Assembly: GCF_030268065.1 (NCBI RefSeq)
Contig: NZ_BSDD01000003.1
Span: 186,001-250,000, forward strand
Direction of reading: 5' to 3'
Source of the DNA: Geothrix rubra
Lineage (GTDB): Bacteria; Acidobacteriota; Holophagae; Holophagales; Holophagaceae
DNA: 64,000 bases
Both the position numbers and the translations under genes were made by a program. The notes beneath the pieces are model-generated. The model was not told the origin of the DNA, did no database searches, and worked only from the letters and a program-made list of their open reading frames with translations. The stretch's first letter is position 1. Every line of letters starts with the position of its first letter. This document shows positions 42,865 through 51,585 of the stretch, in pieces.

Positions 42865-43596
42865 GTGTCAAGCATTCTGGTGAGCTGCAAGAACAAGTCC
42901 GGCGCCGAGAAGCATTACCTTCCCGCCCTGCGGGGCGCGGGCTGGGACGGCCCCATCGTCCTGCTGGCCCCCGGTGATCCGGAGCCGGACCTGGACGGGA
43001 TCTCGGGCCTGCTGCTGACTGGGGGCAACGACATCCACCCCCGCCACTGGGACGCCGCCGAGGCTGTGCACCCGAAGGCCGAGGTGGACGTCGACCGGGA
43101 CGCCATCGAGATTCCCCTCATCCGGGCGGCCTGGGACCGGAACCTGCCCGTGCTGGGCATCTGCCGGGGCGAGCAGATCCTGAACGTGGCCCTGGGCGGC
43201 AGCATGATCCAGGACATCCCCGAGCACTACGGCTGCGAGCCCACCCGCCACCAGCACGGCACGCCCGACAGCCCCGACATGCACCACCGCGTGCAGCTGG
43301 CCCCGGGATCGCGCCTGCGGGCCCTGCTGGGCGAGGATGTCTTCCTCGTGAACAGCCGCCACCACCAGGCCCTGAGGCGCGTGGCCCCGGGCCTGGTGGC
43401 CGTGGGCTGGCACCTGGACACCACCCACCCGGCCACCGGCCCCCTCATCGAGGCTGTGGAAGCCGCCGATCCCGCCCGCTGGGTCTTCGGCGTCCAGTGG
43501 CATCCCGAGAACCTCATCCACCTCAAGGGCCCCGCCGGCGACGCCGCCCGGGACCTGTTCGCGGCGTTCGTGGCCGCCCTCGGATCCTCCTCCTGA
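42865..43596 (+). CDS. class I glutamine amidotransferase, peptidase C26 (PuuD-like)
   Basis: A 243-residue hydrolase of the gamma-glutamyl-gamma-aminobutyrate hydrolase family. Nucleophile Cys is in LPVLGICRGEQILN; the His-Glu pair is in VQWHPENL. LLLTGGNDIHPRHW and GSMIQDIPEHYG are family marks. It may split gamma-glutamyl bonds in polyamine or nucleotide-like compounds; the true substrate is unknown. GTG 42865 follows GAGG. It is divergent from ssb. Gap after it (43597-43754) is AT-rich near its end. Confidence 0.82.
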   Translation: MSSILVSCKNKSGAEKHYLPALRGAGWDGPIVLLAPGDPEPDLDGISGLLLTGGNDIHPRHWDAAEAVHPKAEVDVDRDAIEIPLIRAAWDRNLPVLGICRGEQILNVALGGSMIQDIPEHYGCEPTRHQHGTPDSPDMHHRVQLAPGSRLRALLGEDVFLVNSRHHQALRRVAPGLVAVGWHLDTTHPATGPLIEAVEAADPARWVFGVQWHPENLIHLKGPAGDAARDLFAAFVAALGSSS

Positions 43597-43613
43597 GGCG
43601 ACGTGACCCCTTC

Positions 43614-43735
43614 AGAATGGTCAGCAGGCCATTCATTCTGGTGACCATGGACCGCGGCCAGAGGCTGGGCCATGTGTTTAAATATTGAAAACAGTTAAAT
43701 TAAACTTATGGATTGAGAATTGCAGTGAATCCCCT
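43614..43735 (+). promoter_or_regulatory. AT-rich promoter-like region before the lipoprotein gene
   Basis: CAGAATG and CATTCTG form a short inverted repeat near 43615-43641. About 43675-43735 is a clearly AT-rich stretch. TTGAAA with TATGGA 16 bp on could be a promoter, but the -10 matches poorly. Confidence 0.3.
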
Positions 43736-43754
43736 GTCTTTGAGGAGACAGACC

Positions 43755-44207
43755 ATGAACCTGCAAGACTCGAAACTTCGCGCCGCACCCCTGGTGGTCG
43801 CCCTGGTCGCCCTGGTGGGCGTCCAGATCGGCTGCCAGAAGATGGCGTTCTGGCGTTCCAAACCCCAGGAGATGCACTCCGCTTCCGACGTCCCCGCGAG
43901 CCAGGGAACCGTGCGGGTCACCGCCGCAGACAACGGGAACAATCAGGTCTCCATCCGGGTGAAGCACCTGGCACCCCCTTCCAAGATGGCGCCGGGTTCC
44001 ACGGTCTACGTCGTCTGGTTCCGGCCGGTGGATGGCGACAACCAGAATGTCGGCGCCCTGGTCCTGGACAACGATCTCGAAGGCAGCCTGGACACCCTGA
44101 CGCCCCACCAGCGGTTCCAGATCTCCATCACGCCCGAACCCAATGGGCAGGCAGCCTCCCCGACCAACGAGCCGGTCTTCACCTACCAGGTGGAGAGCAA
44201 CAAGTGA
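43755..44207 (+). CDS. probable lipoprotein of unknown function
   Basis: A 150-residue protein. The N-terminal hydrophobic stretch PLVVALVALVGVQIGC ends in Cys with a lipobox-like VQIGC, so lipid attachment after cleavage by signal peptidase II is likely (lgt is encoded at 62965). The mature part is beta-rich, with GNNQVSIRVKHLAPPSK and STVYVVWFRPVDG resembling a small Ig-like or immunoglobulin-fold domain. ATG 43755 follows GAGGAGA. No partner gene is adjacent. Confidence 0.6.
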   Translation: MNLQDSKLRAAPLVVALVALVGVQIGCQKMAFWRSKPQEMHSASDVPASQGTVRVTAADNGNNQVSIRVKHLAPPSKMAPGSTVYVVWFRPVDGDNQNVGALVLDNDLEGSLDTLTPHQRFQISITPEPNGQAASPTNEPVFTYQVESNK

Positions 44208-44248
44208 TCTGACGGCCCGCCACTGGAGATCCGCGCAGACAGCGGCTC

Positions 44249-44263
44249 CTGGCGGTCCGCCAG
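44249..44263. promoter_or_regulatory. 15-bp palindrome upstream of the enoyl-CoA hydratase gene
   Basis: CTGGCGG-T-CCGCCAG is a perfect palindrome with a one-base centre, 85 bp before the start at 44349. It could be an operator for a dimeric regulator, but a chance match in this composition is possible. Confidence 0.3.
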
Positions 44264-44348
44264 CGGCCTTCCCCCACCCGGGCCAGCGCCCCGGCCCGCC
44301 CTTGGCGTAAGGTGGTGGATCGCCGGTGTCCGGCCTCCAGGAGCGTCC

Positions 44349-45137
44349 ATGTCCGCCCCCATCCGCTTCGAGATCCGAGATCGCATCGGCCTGCTCACGC
44401 TGGCCCGGCCGGACAAGCTGAACGCCCTCGTGCCCGAGATGCGCCCCGGGTTCGAGGAGGCCCTGGCCAGGTCGGCCGAGCCGGGCGTCAAGGCCCTGCT
44501 GATCCAGGCGGAGGGGAAGGCCTTCTCCGTGGGCGGCGACATCGGCTGGATGGCCCAGGCCCTGAAGGAGGGCCGGCAGGGGGACCTGGAGGATCTGCTC
44601 AACCTGGGCGGCGAGGTGGCCTACGGGCTGCTGACCCTGCCCAAGCCCGTGGTGGCGGTGGTGCAGGGTGCGGCGGCGGGCGGCGGCATGGGCCTGGCCC
44701 TCTCGGCGGACCTGCGCCTGGCCACCCCGGACCTGGTGTTCAGCATGGCCTTCGTGAAGATCGGGCTGCACCCCGACTGGGGCAGCAGCGTGGCCCTGGG
44801 CCGCCTGCTGAACCCCGCCACCGCCGCGGAGCTGATGCTCACCGGGGACCGCGTGGACGCCCCCCGTGCCCTGGCCCTGGGCCTGGTGAACCGCGTGGTG
44901 CCCGCGGACCAGATGGAAGCCGTCGTGCAGGCCCTGGCCCGCCAGCTGGCCGAGGGCCCCGCGCCCACCTTCTCCGCCATCAAGGCCACCGTCCTGCGCA
45001 ACCAGGGCTTCGAGGCCCCGCGGCTCAAGGCCCTGCTGGCGGCCGAAGCCGCCCAGATGAAGGCCGCCATGGCGAGGCCCGACGCCGGCGAGGGCCTCGC
45101 CGCCTTCCTGGAGAAGCGGGCGCCCAGGTTCGCCTGA
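44349..45137 (+). CDS. enoyl-CoA hydratase/isomerase
   Basis: Crotonase-fold enzyme of 262 residues. The oxyanion-hole motif is GKAFSVGGDIGW with the second Gly in VQGAAAGGGMGLALSADLRLA. The Glu/Asp region reads KIGLHPDWGSSVALGR, where GLHPDWG resembles the PaaG isomerase-type loop rather than the IPGAGGT of true hydratases; it may therefore isomerise rather than hydrate. ATG 44349 follows GGAG. Palindrome upstream at 44249. No beta-oxidation neighbours. Confidence 0.82.
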   Translation: MSAPIRFEIRDRIGLLTLARPDKLNALVPEMRPGFEEALARSAEPGVKALLIQAEGKAFSVGGDIGWMAQALKEGRQGDLEDLLNLGGEVAYGLLTLPKPVVAVVQGAAAGGGMGLALSADLRLATPDLVFSMAFVKIGLHPDWGSSVALGRLLNPATAAELMLTGDRVDAPRALALGLVNRVVPADQMEAVVQALARQLAEGPAPTFSAIKATVLRNQGFEAPRLKALLAAEAAQMKAAMARPDAGEGLAAFLEKRAPRFA

Positions 45138-45201
45138 TCCGGAATCTGGACAGCGGTGACATCTTGGAAAATACAATCAAATAGGTGGCATCCTGGATTC
45201 T

Positions 45202-45498
45202 ATGCCGCCCGTCTTCACCATCTGTGCCGACTGTGAACGCCACGCCCTGCGCCAGCCCCGGCGCGGGAAGCCCCTGGTGGAGGCCCTGGCCTGCCTCACC
45301 CGGCTTCTCCTGACGCGGAAACGCCTCCAGGGCCTCGAGGTGGTCCGGGAATCCTGCCGGCGGAACTGCCCCCTGGGGAAGATCTGCGTGGCCCTGGACC
45401 GGGACGGCCGGGAGATCCTGCACCACCTGTCGCCGGACGACGATCTCCGGGCCGTGGCGGCGAAGCTGGCGGGCACCGCCAGGCCCGGCCAGGGCTGA
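45202..45498 (+). CDS. small Cys-rich metal-binding protein, DUF1636-like
   Basis: A 98-residue protein with six Cys: CADC near the start, one at ALACLTR, and CRRNCPLGKIC in the centre. The order resembles the DUF1636 metal-binding or thioredoxin-like [2Fe-2S] ferredoxin group, including CVALDRDGREILHHLSPDDD. It may bind Fe-S or zinc. ATG 45202 begins PPVFTICADC. It converges on the PH-like gene, 4 bp between stops. Assignment by pattern only. Confidence 0.55.
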   Translation: MPPVFTICADCERHALRQPRRGKPLVEALACLTRLLLTRKRLQGLEVVRESCRRNCPLGKICVALDRDGREILHHLSPDDDLRAVAAKLAGTARPGQG

Positions 45499-45502
45499 GG
45501 GC

Positions 45503-45799
45503 CTACTTCAGGGCCCGGCTCTGGGCGGCCTCGATGAGCTCCTTGATGCGGCGGGCGTCGGCCTTGCGGTGGCCGTGGCTGGTCAGGGGGTCGCTGCCGC
45601 CGGTGCTTTCCACCAGGATGTCGGCCCACAGCAGGCCGGTGTCGATGCGCACGCTGGCCACCTTGGAGAGGTGGATGCTGAGCTCGTTCACGGTGAGCCA
45701 GGACCGCTTGCGGCGAATCACCGCGGTCTCCGACACCTCGATGACCGTGGGGAAGAGGTGATTCCCCTTCGTCCACCGGCTGGCGCGGAAGGTATCCAT
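45503..45799 (-). CDS. PH-domain-like small protein
   Basis: A 98-residue protein resembling the bacterial pleckstrin-homology fold: a run of short strands (LFPTVIEVSETAVIRRKRSW, ELSIHLSKVASVRIDTGLLW, ADILVEST) followed by a C-terminal helix (ADARRIKELIEAAQ). No membrane segment. The ATG at 45799 overlaps the stop of the transketolase gene (TGATG), so translation is coupled. The link between a PH-like protein and half a transketolase is unexplained. Confidence 0.55.
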   Translation of the reverse strand: MDTFRASRWTKGNHLFPTVIEVSETAVIRRKRSWLTVNELSIHLSKVASVRIDTGLLWADILVESTGGSDPLTSHGHRKADARRIKELIEAAQSRALK

Positions 45800-46767
45800 C
45801 AGAGCGCGTCCTTCGCCGCGGCGGCCACGGCCTGGGGCGTGACCCCGTAGGCCTCCAGCAGCTTCTCGGGCTTGCCGCTCTGGCCGAAGGCGTCCTGGAC
45901 ACCCACGCGCCGCAGGGGCATGGGATGAGCTTCCGACAGGAGCTCCGCCACCACGCCACCCAGGCCGCCGTGGGCCTGGTGCTCCTCGCAGGTGACGACG
46001 GCCTTGTGCGTCTTCGCTAGGGCGAGCAGCGTGCCGCGGTCGAAGGGCTTGATCGTGGGGCAGTGCAGCACGGTGGCCTCGATGCCCTCGGCGGCCAGCA
46101 GTTCCGCCGCCTCCAGGCAGATGGAGGTCCCCAGGCCGCAGCCCGCCAACAGCACCTCCTGGCCGGGCCGCATCACCACGGCCTTGCCGATCTGGAAGCG
46201 GTAGTCCTCGGCGTGGATGCGGGGGAACTTGTCGCGGGTGAGGCGGATGTAGACGGGGCCCTTGTGGACGACGGCGGCGCGGACGGCCTGCTTCGTCTCC
46301 AGGGCATCGGCGGGGGAGATCACGGTCATGCCCGGGATCATGCGCATGAGGGCCAGATCCTCCAGGCACTGGTGGGTGCCGCCGTCCTCACCCACGGTCA
46401 GGCCGGCATGGGTGGCCACGATCTTCACGTTCTGATGGCCCACGCCGCAGGCCTGCCGTACGAATTCGTAGGCCCGGCCCGTGGCGAACATGGCGAAGGT
46501 GCTGATGAAGGGCACCACGCCCGTGGTGCTGGCCCCGGCGGCGGCGGCCACCATGCCCTGCTCGGCCGCGCCCATGTTGAAGAACCGCTCCGGGAAGGCC
46601 TTGGCGAACTTGCTGGTGCGGGTGGATCCGGCCAGGTCCGCGTCGAAGACGATGATATTGGCGCCTTCGTTGCCAAGCTCCACCAGGGTGTCCCCGTAGG
46701 CATCCCGCAGGCTGTCCATCACCACGCCCGCCTTGCCGCCCACGCCCGCCGTCTCCATGCCCGCCAT
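45799..46767 (-). CDS. transketolase C-terminal subunit, without adjacent N-terminal half
   Basis: A 322-residue protein covering the pyrimidine-binding and C-terminal domains of transketolase. The key Glu that activates thiamine diphosphate is in NMGAAEQGMVAAAAG. RLTRDKFPRIH and the TIKPFDRGTLLALAK segment of the C-terminal domain follow. In archaea and some bacteria, transketolase is split into two genes side by side; here the expected diphosphate-binding N-terminal half is not upstream, where a divergent gene begins. It must be encoded elsewhere if the enzyme is active. ATG 46767 follows GAGGAG. Confidence 0.8.
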   Translation of the reverse strand: MAGMETAGVGGKAGVVMDSLRDAYGDTLVELGNEGANIIVFDADLAGSTRTSKFAKAFPERFFNMGAAEQGMVAAAAGASTTGVVPFISTFAMFATGRAYEFVRQACGVGHQNVKIVATHAGLTVGEDGGTHQCLEDLALMRMIPGMTVISPADALETKQAVRAAVVHKGPVYIRLTRDKFPRIHAEDYRFQIGKAVVMRPGQEVLLAGCGLGTSICLEAAELLAAEGIEATVLHCPTIKPFDRGTLLALAKTHKAVVTCEEHQAHGGLGGVVAELLSEAHPMPLRRVGVQDAFGQSGKPEKLLEAYGVTPQAVAAAAKDAL

Positions 46768-46831
46768 GCCGATCTCCTCGAAGGAACCATTCTACGCGAA
46801 GGGGGGCGGTGCCGCCGGGCGGCGCCGGTAC

Positions 46832-46854
46832 CGGGATCGCCAGGGGCGATCCCG
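46832..46854. promoter_or_regulatory. 10-bp inverted repeat in the divergent promoter region
   Basis: CGGGATCGCC and GGCGATCCCG pair over AGG, between the transketolase-half gene and the membrane protein gene. It is 20 bp before the ATG at 46875, so it may be an operator or leader hairpin for that gene. Confidence 0.35.
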
Positions 46855-46874
46855 CGGTCCGGTAGGCTGGAGGC

Positions 46875-47864
46875 ATGGCCCGTACTCCCCGCCCCACCGC
46901 CCTCCTCTGGGGCGCCTTCCTCGCCCTCTCGGTGACGGCAGCCTTCCTGCGCCTTCGGTCCCCGGGCCACCCCGTCCTGCCCTGGCTCACGGGGACGCTC
47001 CTGGGGCTCCTGGCCCTGCGCCTCGCGGCCATGGCCGTGGACTGGCGCCGGGGGCGCCTCCCCGGCACGCGGCTCCTCCTGCCGGCGGTGCTGCTGGCGG
47101 AGGGCCTGGGCCTCGTCCTGCCCGGCGCCACCCCGGCCGCCCTTCGGATCCGCATGGGCACGGCCCTGGTTCTGGAGTCCCTGCTCCTGGTCCTGGCGGT
47201 CCGCGCCCTGCGCCAGGCCGGAACCTCCGCGGAAGGCTGGCCGGAGGACCGCATCGCCGGGGCCTTCGAGGCCTTCGTCCCGCCCCGGGCGGCCCGGCTC
47301 ATGGCCCTCGAGCTGGTGATGCTGGGGGGCGCGATCCGCTTCCTCCTGGGCGGCTTCCGCGATCCCCTGCCCGCGGGCTTCAGCCTGCACCGGGAGGCCT
47401 TCCTGGGCAGCTTCCTGCCGGTGCTGCCCCTGCTCATCCCCGGGGACGTCCTGCTGCTCCGGGTCCTCTTCTCCGGCCTGCCCGTGGGCCTGCGCTGGCT
47501 CCTGCACCTGTCCACGGTCTACGCGGTGCTCTGGCTGTTCGGCCTCTGGGCCGGCCTGCGGCGGCGGCCCCACCGGGTGACGGACGAGGCCGTGGAGCTG
47601 AACCTCGGGCCCGTGAAGTCGGTCCGCCTGCGCCGGGACCAGATCCTCGCCGTGGCGCCCCTGCCGGAGTTCGAGGACGACTGGGCCCGCCACCGGCACC
47701 TGCGGGGCCTGCACCGGCTCACCACGCCCGGCCCGGCCGTCCTGGAGCTGCGCCTGCGGGAGGCCGTCCCGGCCCTGGGCCTCGTGGGGCCCACCGCCCC
47801 GCGGGACCGGGTGGCGGTGTCCGTGGACGATCCCGCGGCCTTCCTCGCCGCGCTGGGCGCCTGA
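46875..47864 (+). CDS. multi-pass membrane protein of unknown function
   Basis: A 329-residue protein with about seven hydrophobic helices, e.g. LLWGAFLALSVTAAFLRL, LPWLTGTLLGLLALRLAAMA, LLLPAVLLAEGLGLVLPG, VLESLLLVLAVRAL and LLHLSTVYAVLWLFGLWAGL. A soluble C-terminal part (about 240-329) of short strands resembles a PH-like module (VELNLGPVKSVRLRRDQILAV). Its stop overlaps the hrpB start (TGATG). No function assigned. Confidence 0.6.
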   Translation: MARTPRPTALLWGAFLALSVTAAFLRLRSPGHPVLPWLTGTLLGLLALRLAAMAVDWRRGRLPGTRLLLPAVLLAEGLGLVLPGATPAALRIRMGTALVLESLLLVLAVRALRQAGTSAEGWPEDRIAGAFEAFVPPRAARLMALELVMLGGAIRFLLGGFRDPLPAGFSLHREAFLGSFLPVLPLLIPGDVLLLRVLFSGLPVGLRWLLHLSTVYAVLWLFGLWAGLRRRPHRVTDEAVELNLGPVKSVRLRRDQILAVAPLPEFEDDWARHRHLRGLHRLTTPGPAVLELRLREAVPALGLVGPTAPRDRVAVSVDDPAAFLAALGA

Positions 47865-50332
47865 TGCGGACGCCCCTGCCCATCGATCCCCTCCTGCCGG
47901 AGCTCACGGCCTCGCTCCGGGCCCGGTCGAACCTCGTCCTCCAGGCGGATCCCGGCGCGGGCAAGACCACGCGGGTGCCGCCGGCCCTGCTGGAAGCGGG
48001 CCTGCTGGGCGGGGGCGAGTGCTGGATCCTGGAGCCCCGGCGCCTGGCCGCGCGTCTGGCCGCCACCCGCGTGGCCGACGAGCTGGGCGAGGAGCTGGGC
48101 CGGACGGCCGGCTACGCCGTGCGCTTCGAGCAGAAGGTCTCGAAGGCCACGCGCCTGCGCTTCGTCACCGAGGGCCTGCTGCTGCGGCGCCTGCACGGGG
48201 ATCCGCAGCTGAAGGGGATTGCCGCGGTGGTGCTGGACGAGTTCCACGAGCGGCACCTGCACACGGACCTGGCCCTCACGCTGCTGCGCCGCCTCCAGCG
48301 CGGGGCGCGGCCGGACCTGAAGCTGCTGGTCATGTCCGCCACCCTGGATCCGGGCCCCGTGGCGGCCTACCTGGACGCACCCGTGCTCCGCAGCGAGGGC
48401 CGCGCCTACCCGGTGGAGACGGCCTTCCTGCCCCGGCCGGACGACCGGCCCCTCGACCAGCAGGTGGCCGACGCCCTGGATCGCCTCTACGGCGGCGGCC
48501 TGGCCGGGCACACCCTGGTCTTCCTGCCGGGCGCCGCGGAGATCCGGGCCTGCCTGAGGGGCTGCGAGGCCCTGGCCGCGCGGCGGGGCCTCAGCCTGCG
48601 GCCCCTGCACGGGGAGCTCGCGCCGGACGCCCAGGCCTTCGCCCTGGCGGCCTCCGACCGCCCCAAGGTGATCCTCAGCACCAACGTGGCGGAGAGCTCC
48701 GTCACCCTGGACGGCATCGGCGCCGTGGTGGATTCCGGCCTGGGCCGCGAGGCCGCGCACTCGCCCTGGTCGGGCCTCTCGGGGCTGCGCACCACCCGCA
48801 TCAGCCAGGCCCGCTGCGTCCAGCGCACGGGCCGAGCGGGGCGCACGGGTCCCGGCCGCTGCCTCCGCCTCTTCACGGAGGCCGACTTCCAGGCCCGCCC
48901 CGGCTTCGACACGCCCGAACTGCAGCGGGCCGACCTGGCGGAGCCCCTGCTGGTGCTGCACGGCATGGGCATCCGTGAACCCGCGGCCCTGGACTGGTTC
49001 GAGGCCCCGCCGGCTCCCGCCCTGGAGGCCGCGGAAACGCTGCTGACGCGCCTGGGGGCCCTGGAGGCCGGCCAGCTCAGCGCCACCGGGCGGCGCATGG
49101 CGGCCCTGCCCCTGCATCCCCGCCTGGCCCGGCTGGCCGTGGCGGGTGAGGACCTGGGCATCCCCCAGCTGGCCCTGCGGGCCGCGGCCCTCCTGGAAGC
49201 CGGCGACCTCGCCGCCCGCCAGGGCCTGGAGCGGGCCCCGGCGACCACCGGTCACGGCGCGGATTCCGACCTGCTGCTGCGCCTGGACCAGTTCGAGGAG
49301 GCCGAGGCCGCAGGGTTCTCCGCGGGCGCCTGCCGGGCCGCGGGGCTGGATGCCTCCGCCGTCCACCGGGCCCACCGCGCCGTGCAGAGCCTGCGCCGCC
49401 ACCTGCCCGCCCCGGCCGAGCCCCCCGACGCCGAAGCCCGGTTGCTCCAGGCCCTGCTCCGGGCCTACCCGGACCGGGTGGGCCAGCTCTCCGCCAACGG
49501 CACCTGCGCCTTCGCGGGCGGAGGCGGCGCCCGGCTGGATCCCCGCAGCCGGGTGCGGCGGCCCGGCCTGGTGCTCGCCCTGGAGGCCGAGGCGGTGAAG
49601 CAGGGCACCGGCACCCAGGCCCTCGTCCGGCTGGCCAGCCGCTGCGAGGCCGACTGGCTGCTGGACGCCTTTCCGGAACGGCTGGAGGACGTGGACGAGC
49701 TTTCCTTCCACGCCGGTGCAGGCCGCGTGGAGCGGCGCACGGAAATCCGCTTCGAGGGGCTCGTCCTCGACGCCAGCCGGGGCCCCGCCGATCCGGCCGA
49801 TCCCCGCGTGGCGCCCCTCCTGGCCGAGGCCCTGCGGGGCCGCCCCCTGGACGAGGTGCCGGCCCGGATGCTGGCCCGCCTTTCCTTCCTGCGCAGGCAC
49901 CGGCCCGACCTGGGCCTGCCCGAGGACCTCCTGGGTCCTCTGCTGGCGGGGGCCTGCGCGGGCCGGACCACCCTCCGCGAGGTGCAGGACGTGGACTGGA
50001 CCGCCGCCCTGCGCCAGGCCTTCCCGCCCGAGACCCTGCGCCTCCTGGACGCCTGGGCCCCCGAGGCCATCCAGCTGCCCAAGGGCCGGCCCACGAAGGT
50101 GCACTACGAGGACGACCCGCCCTGGATCGCCTCGCGGCTCCAGGATTTCTGGGGCCTGAAGAAGGGCCCGACCGTGGCCGGGGGCGCCGTCCCCCTGACG
50201 TTGCACCTGCTGGCCCCGAACCTGCGGGCCGTGCAGGTCACCACCGACCTCGCCGGCTTCTGGCAGCGGGTCTACCAGGAGCTGCGGCCGGGCCTGTCGC
50301 GGCGCTATCCCAAGCACCACTGGCCGGAGTGA
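47864..50332 (+). CDS. hrpB: ATP-dependent helicase HrpB
   Basis: DEAH-box-like RNA helicase, 822 residues. Motif I is ADPGAGKTTRVP (Lys34), motif Ia EPRRLAARLAA, motif II DEFHER (a DEFH variant typical of HrpB), motif III MSATLD, and motif VI QRTGRAGRTGPGRC. The C-terminal half contains the HrpB-specific domain ending KHHWPE, matching the family end. Start ATG 47864 overlaps the previous stop (TGATG). Role of bacterial HrpB remains poorly defined; RNA metabolism is assumed. Confidence 0.92.
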   Translation: MRTPLPIDPLLPELTASLRARSNLVLQADPGAGKTTRVPPALLEAGLLGGGECWILEPRRLAARLAATRVADELGEELGRTAGYAVRFEQKVSKATRLRFVTEGLLLRRLHGDPQLKGIAAVVLDEFHERHLHTDLALTLLRRLQRGARPDLKLLVMSATLDPGPVAAYLDAPVLRSEGRAYPVETAFLPRPDDRPLDQQVADALDRLYGGGLAGHTLVFLPGAAEIRACLRGCEALAARRGLSLRPLHGELAPDAQAFALAASDRPKVILSTNVAESSVTLDGIGAVVDSGLGREAAHSPWSGLSGLRTTRISQARCVQRTGRAGRTGPGRCLRLFTEADFQARPGFDTPELQRADLAEPLLVLHGMGIREPAALDWFEAPPAPALEAAETLLTRLGALEAGQLSATGRRMAALPLHPRLARLAVAGEDLGIPQLALRAAALLEAGDLAARQGLERAPATTGHGADSDLLLRLDQFEEAEAAGFSAGACRAAGLDASAVHRAHRAVQSLRRHLPAPAEPPDAEARLLQALLRAYPDRVGQLSANGTCAFAGGGGARLDPRSRVRRPGLVLALEAEAVKQGTGTQALVRLASRCEADWLLDAFPERLEDVDELSFHAGAGRVERRTEIRFEGLVLDASRGPADPADPRVAPLLAEALRGRPLDEVPARMLARLSFLRRHRPDLGLPEDLLGPLLAGACAGRTTLREVQDVDWTAALRQAFPPETLRLLDAWAPEAIQLPKGRPTKVHYEDDPPWIASRLQDFWGLKKGPTVAGGAVPLTLHLLAPNLRAVQVTTDLAGFWQRVYQELRPGLSRRYPKHHWPE

Positions 50333-50338
50333 AGGGGC

Positions 50339-51007
50339 TCAGCCGCCCCACTCCGCCCGCAGGGCCCGGGCCCCGGCCTCCAGGAGGGCGCCGTCGGTGC
50401 CGGCGGCAAGGAGGGTGAAGCCCTGGTCGAGGTGGGTCCGAGCCTCGGTCCCGGTCATGCGGAAGATCCCCAGGGGCATGCCCGCGGCGCGGCAGGCGTC
50501 CCGGATCGCGTCCAGGGCGGCGCGGAAGGCCGGATGGTCGAACTGCTCCGGAATGCCCAGGCTCGCGGTCAGGTCGTAGGGGCCCACGAAGACCGCATGC
50601 ACGCCGGGCACTCGGGCGATGGCGGCGATGTCCGCCACGGCCTCACGCGATTCGGCCTGGACCACCACCAGACCCCGGCCCCCCACGGCGCGGACGGCGG
50701 CCTCCGCCTGGGCCGCCGAGTCCACGTGGGGCACGATGAGGCCCGCCGCCCCGCAGGACGCCGCATCATTGAGCACGTCCGGGTCCCCGGAGGGCACCCG
50801 CAGGAGGCAGGGGACGGTGCCTGCCAGGACGGCCAGGGTCCGGGAGGCCTCGGCGGGGCCGTAGCCGCCGTGCTCGCCGTCCAGGAACAGCCAGTCGAAG
50901 CCCTGACGGGCCAGACGCAGGGCCACCTCCGGCCGGGGGATCTGGACCAGGGTTCCGAGCAGGCGTTCCCCCGCGCGGAGTCGGTCGCTGAAGGCAGGCT
51001 GGGACAT
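50339..51007 (-). CDS. HpcH/HpaI-family aldolase/citrate lyase-like, internally short
   Basis: A 222-residue TIM-barrel lyase related to 2,4-dihydroxyhept-2-ene-1,7-dioate aldolase. Motifs: FDWLFLDGEHGGYG, LLRVPSGDP (catalytic Arg), GAAGLIVPHVDSAAQAEAAV, VVVQAES (metal-binding Glu) and FVGPYDLTASLGIP (Asp). Relatives have about 250 residues; here about 30 residues between PHVDS and the VVVQAES strand, a region that normally has RRGVGPGRA-like loops, are missing. ATG 51007 follows GGAGG. It is divergent from a GNAT gene. Confidence 0.72.
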   Translation of the reverse strand: MSQPAFSDRLRAGERLLGTLVQIPRPEVALRLARQGFDWLFLDGEHGGYGPAEASRTLAVLAGTVPCLLRVPSGDPDVLNDAASCGAAGLIVPHVDSAAQAEAAVRAVGGRGLVVVQAESREAVADIAAIARVPGVHAVFVGPYDLTASLGIPEQFDHPAFRAALDAIRDACRAAGMPLGIFRMTGTEARTHLDQGFTLLAAGTDGALLEAGARALRAEWGG

Positions 51008-51075
51008 GAGACACCTCCCTTCCAGCTTGGCCCAGGGGGCGTGCCCCGGACAGCCATTCGCGGTACCGTGGACCC

Positions 51076-51561
51076 ATGCTGAGCTTCCGCCCCATCGAAC
51101 CCCGGGATGACGCCGCCATGGCGGCCGTGATCCGCACGGTGATGCCCGAATTCGGGGCGGACGGCCCCGGCTTCGCCCTCCACGACCCGGAGGTGGATCA
51201 CCTGAGCCGGGCCTATGCGGTGCCCGGCGCCGCCTATTTCGTGGTGGTGGACGAGGGCGGCCGGGTCCTGGGCGGCGGGGGCGTGGCGGCCCTGGAGGGC
51301 GGCGAGCCCGGCGTCTGCGAGCTGCGCAAGATGTACTTCCTCCCGGCGGCCCGGGGGAAGGGCCTGGGCGAGGCCCTGCTGCGCCACTGCCTCCGGGTGG
51401 CGAAGGACCTGGGCTACCGGACCTGCTACCTGGAGACCCTCACCGGCATGGACCAGGCCCTGAGGCTCTACGGGAAGCTGGGCTTCCGCCCGCTCTGCGC
51501 CCCCCTGGGCCGCACCGGCCACGGGGGCTGCGACCGCTGGTTCGCCCTGGAGTTGTCCTGA
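51076..51561 (+). CDS. GNAT-family N-acetyltransferase
   Basis: A single GNAT domain of 161 residues. Acetyl-CoA-binding motif A is MYFLPAARGKGLGEALLRHCL; motif B is DQALRLYGKLGFRPL. The N-terminal part ends VVVDEGGRVLGGGGVAAL (strands 2-4). Substrate unknown. Followed by a hairpin whose right arm enters the 66-bp repeat array. Start ATG 51076; the ribosome-binding site is weak. Confidence 0.82.
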   Translation: MLSFRPIEPRDDAAMAAVIRTVMPEFGADGPGFALHDPEVDHLSRAYAVPGAAYFVVVDEGGRVLGGGGVAALEGGEPGVCELRKMYFLPAARGKGLGEALLRHCLRVAKDLGYRTCYLETLTGMDQALRLYGKLGFRPLCAPLGRTGHGGCDRWFALELS

Positions 51562-51585
51562 TCCTCCCGACCGCCGGGTGACGGA

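Noticed and set aside
46733-47863. Longer N-terminus for HrpB
   Set aside because: It would overlap the whole membrane-protein gene; ATG 47864 begins 33 residues before the Walker A Lys, as in the family.
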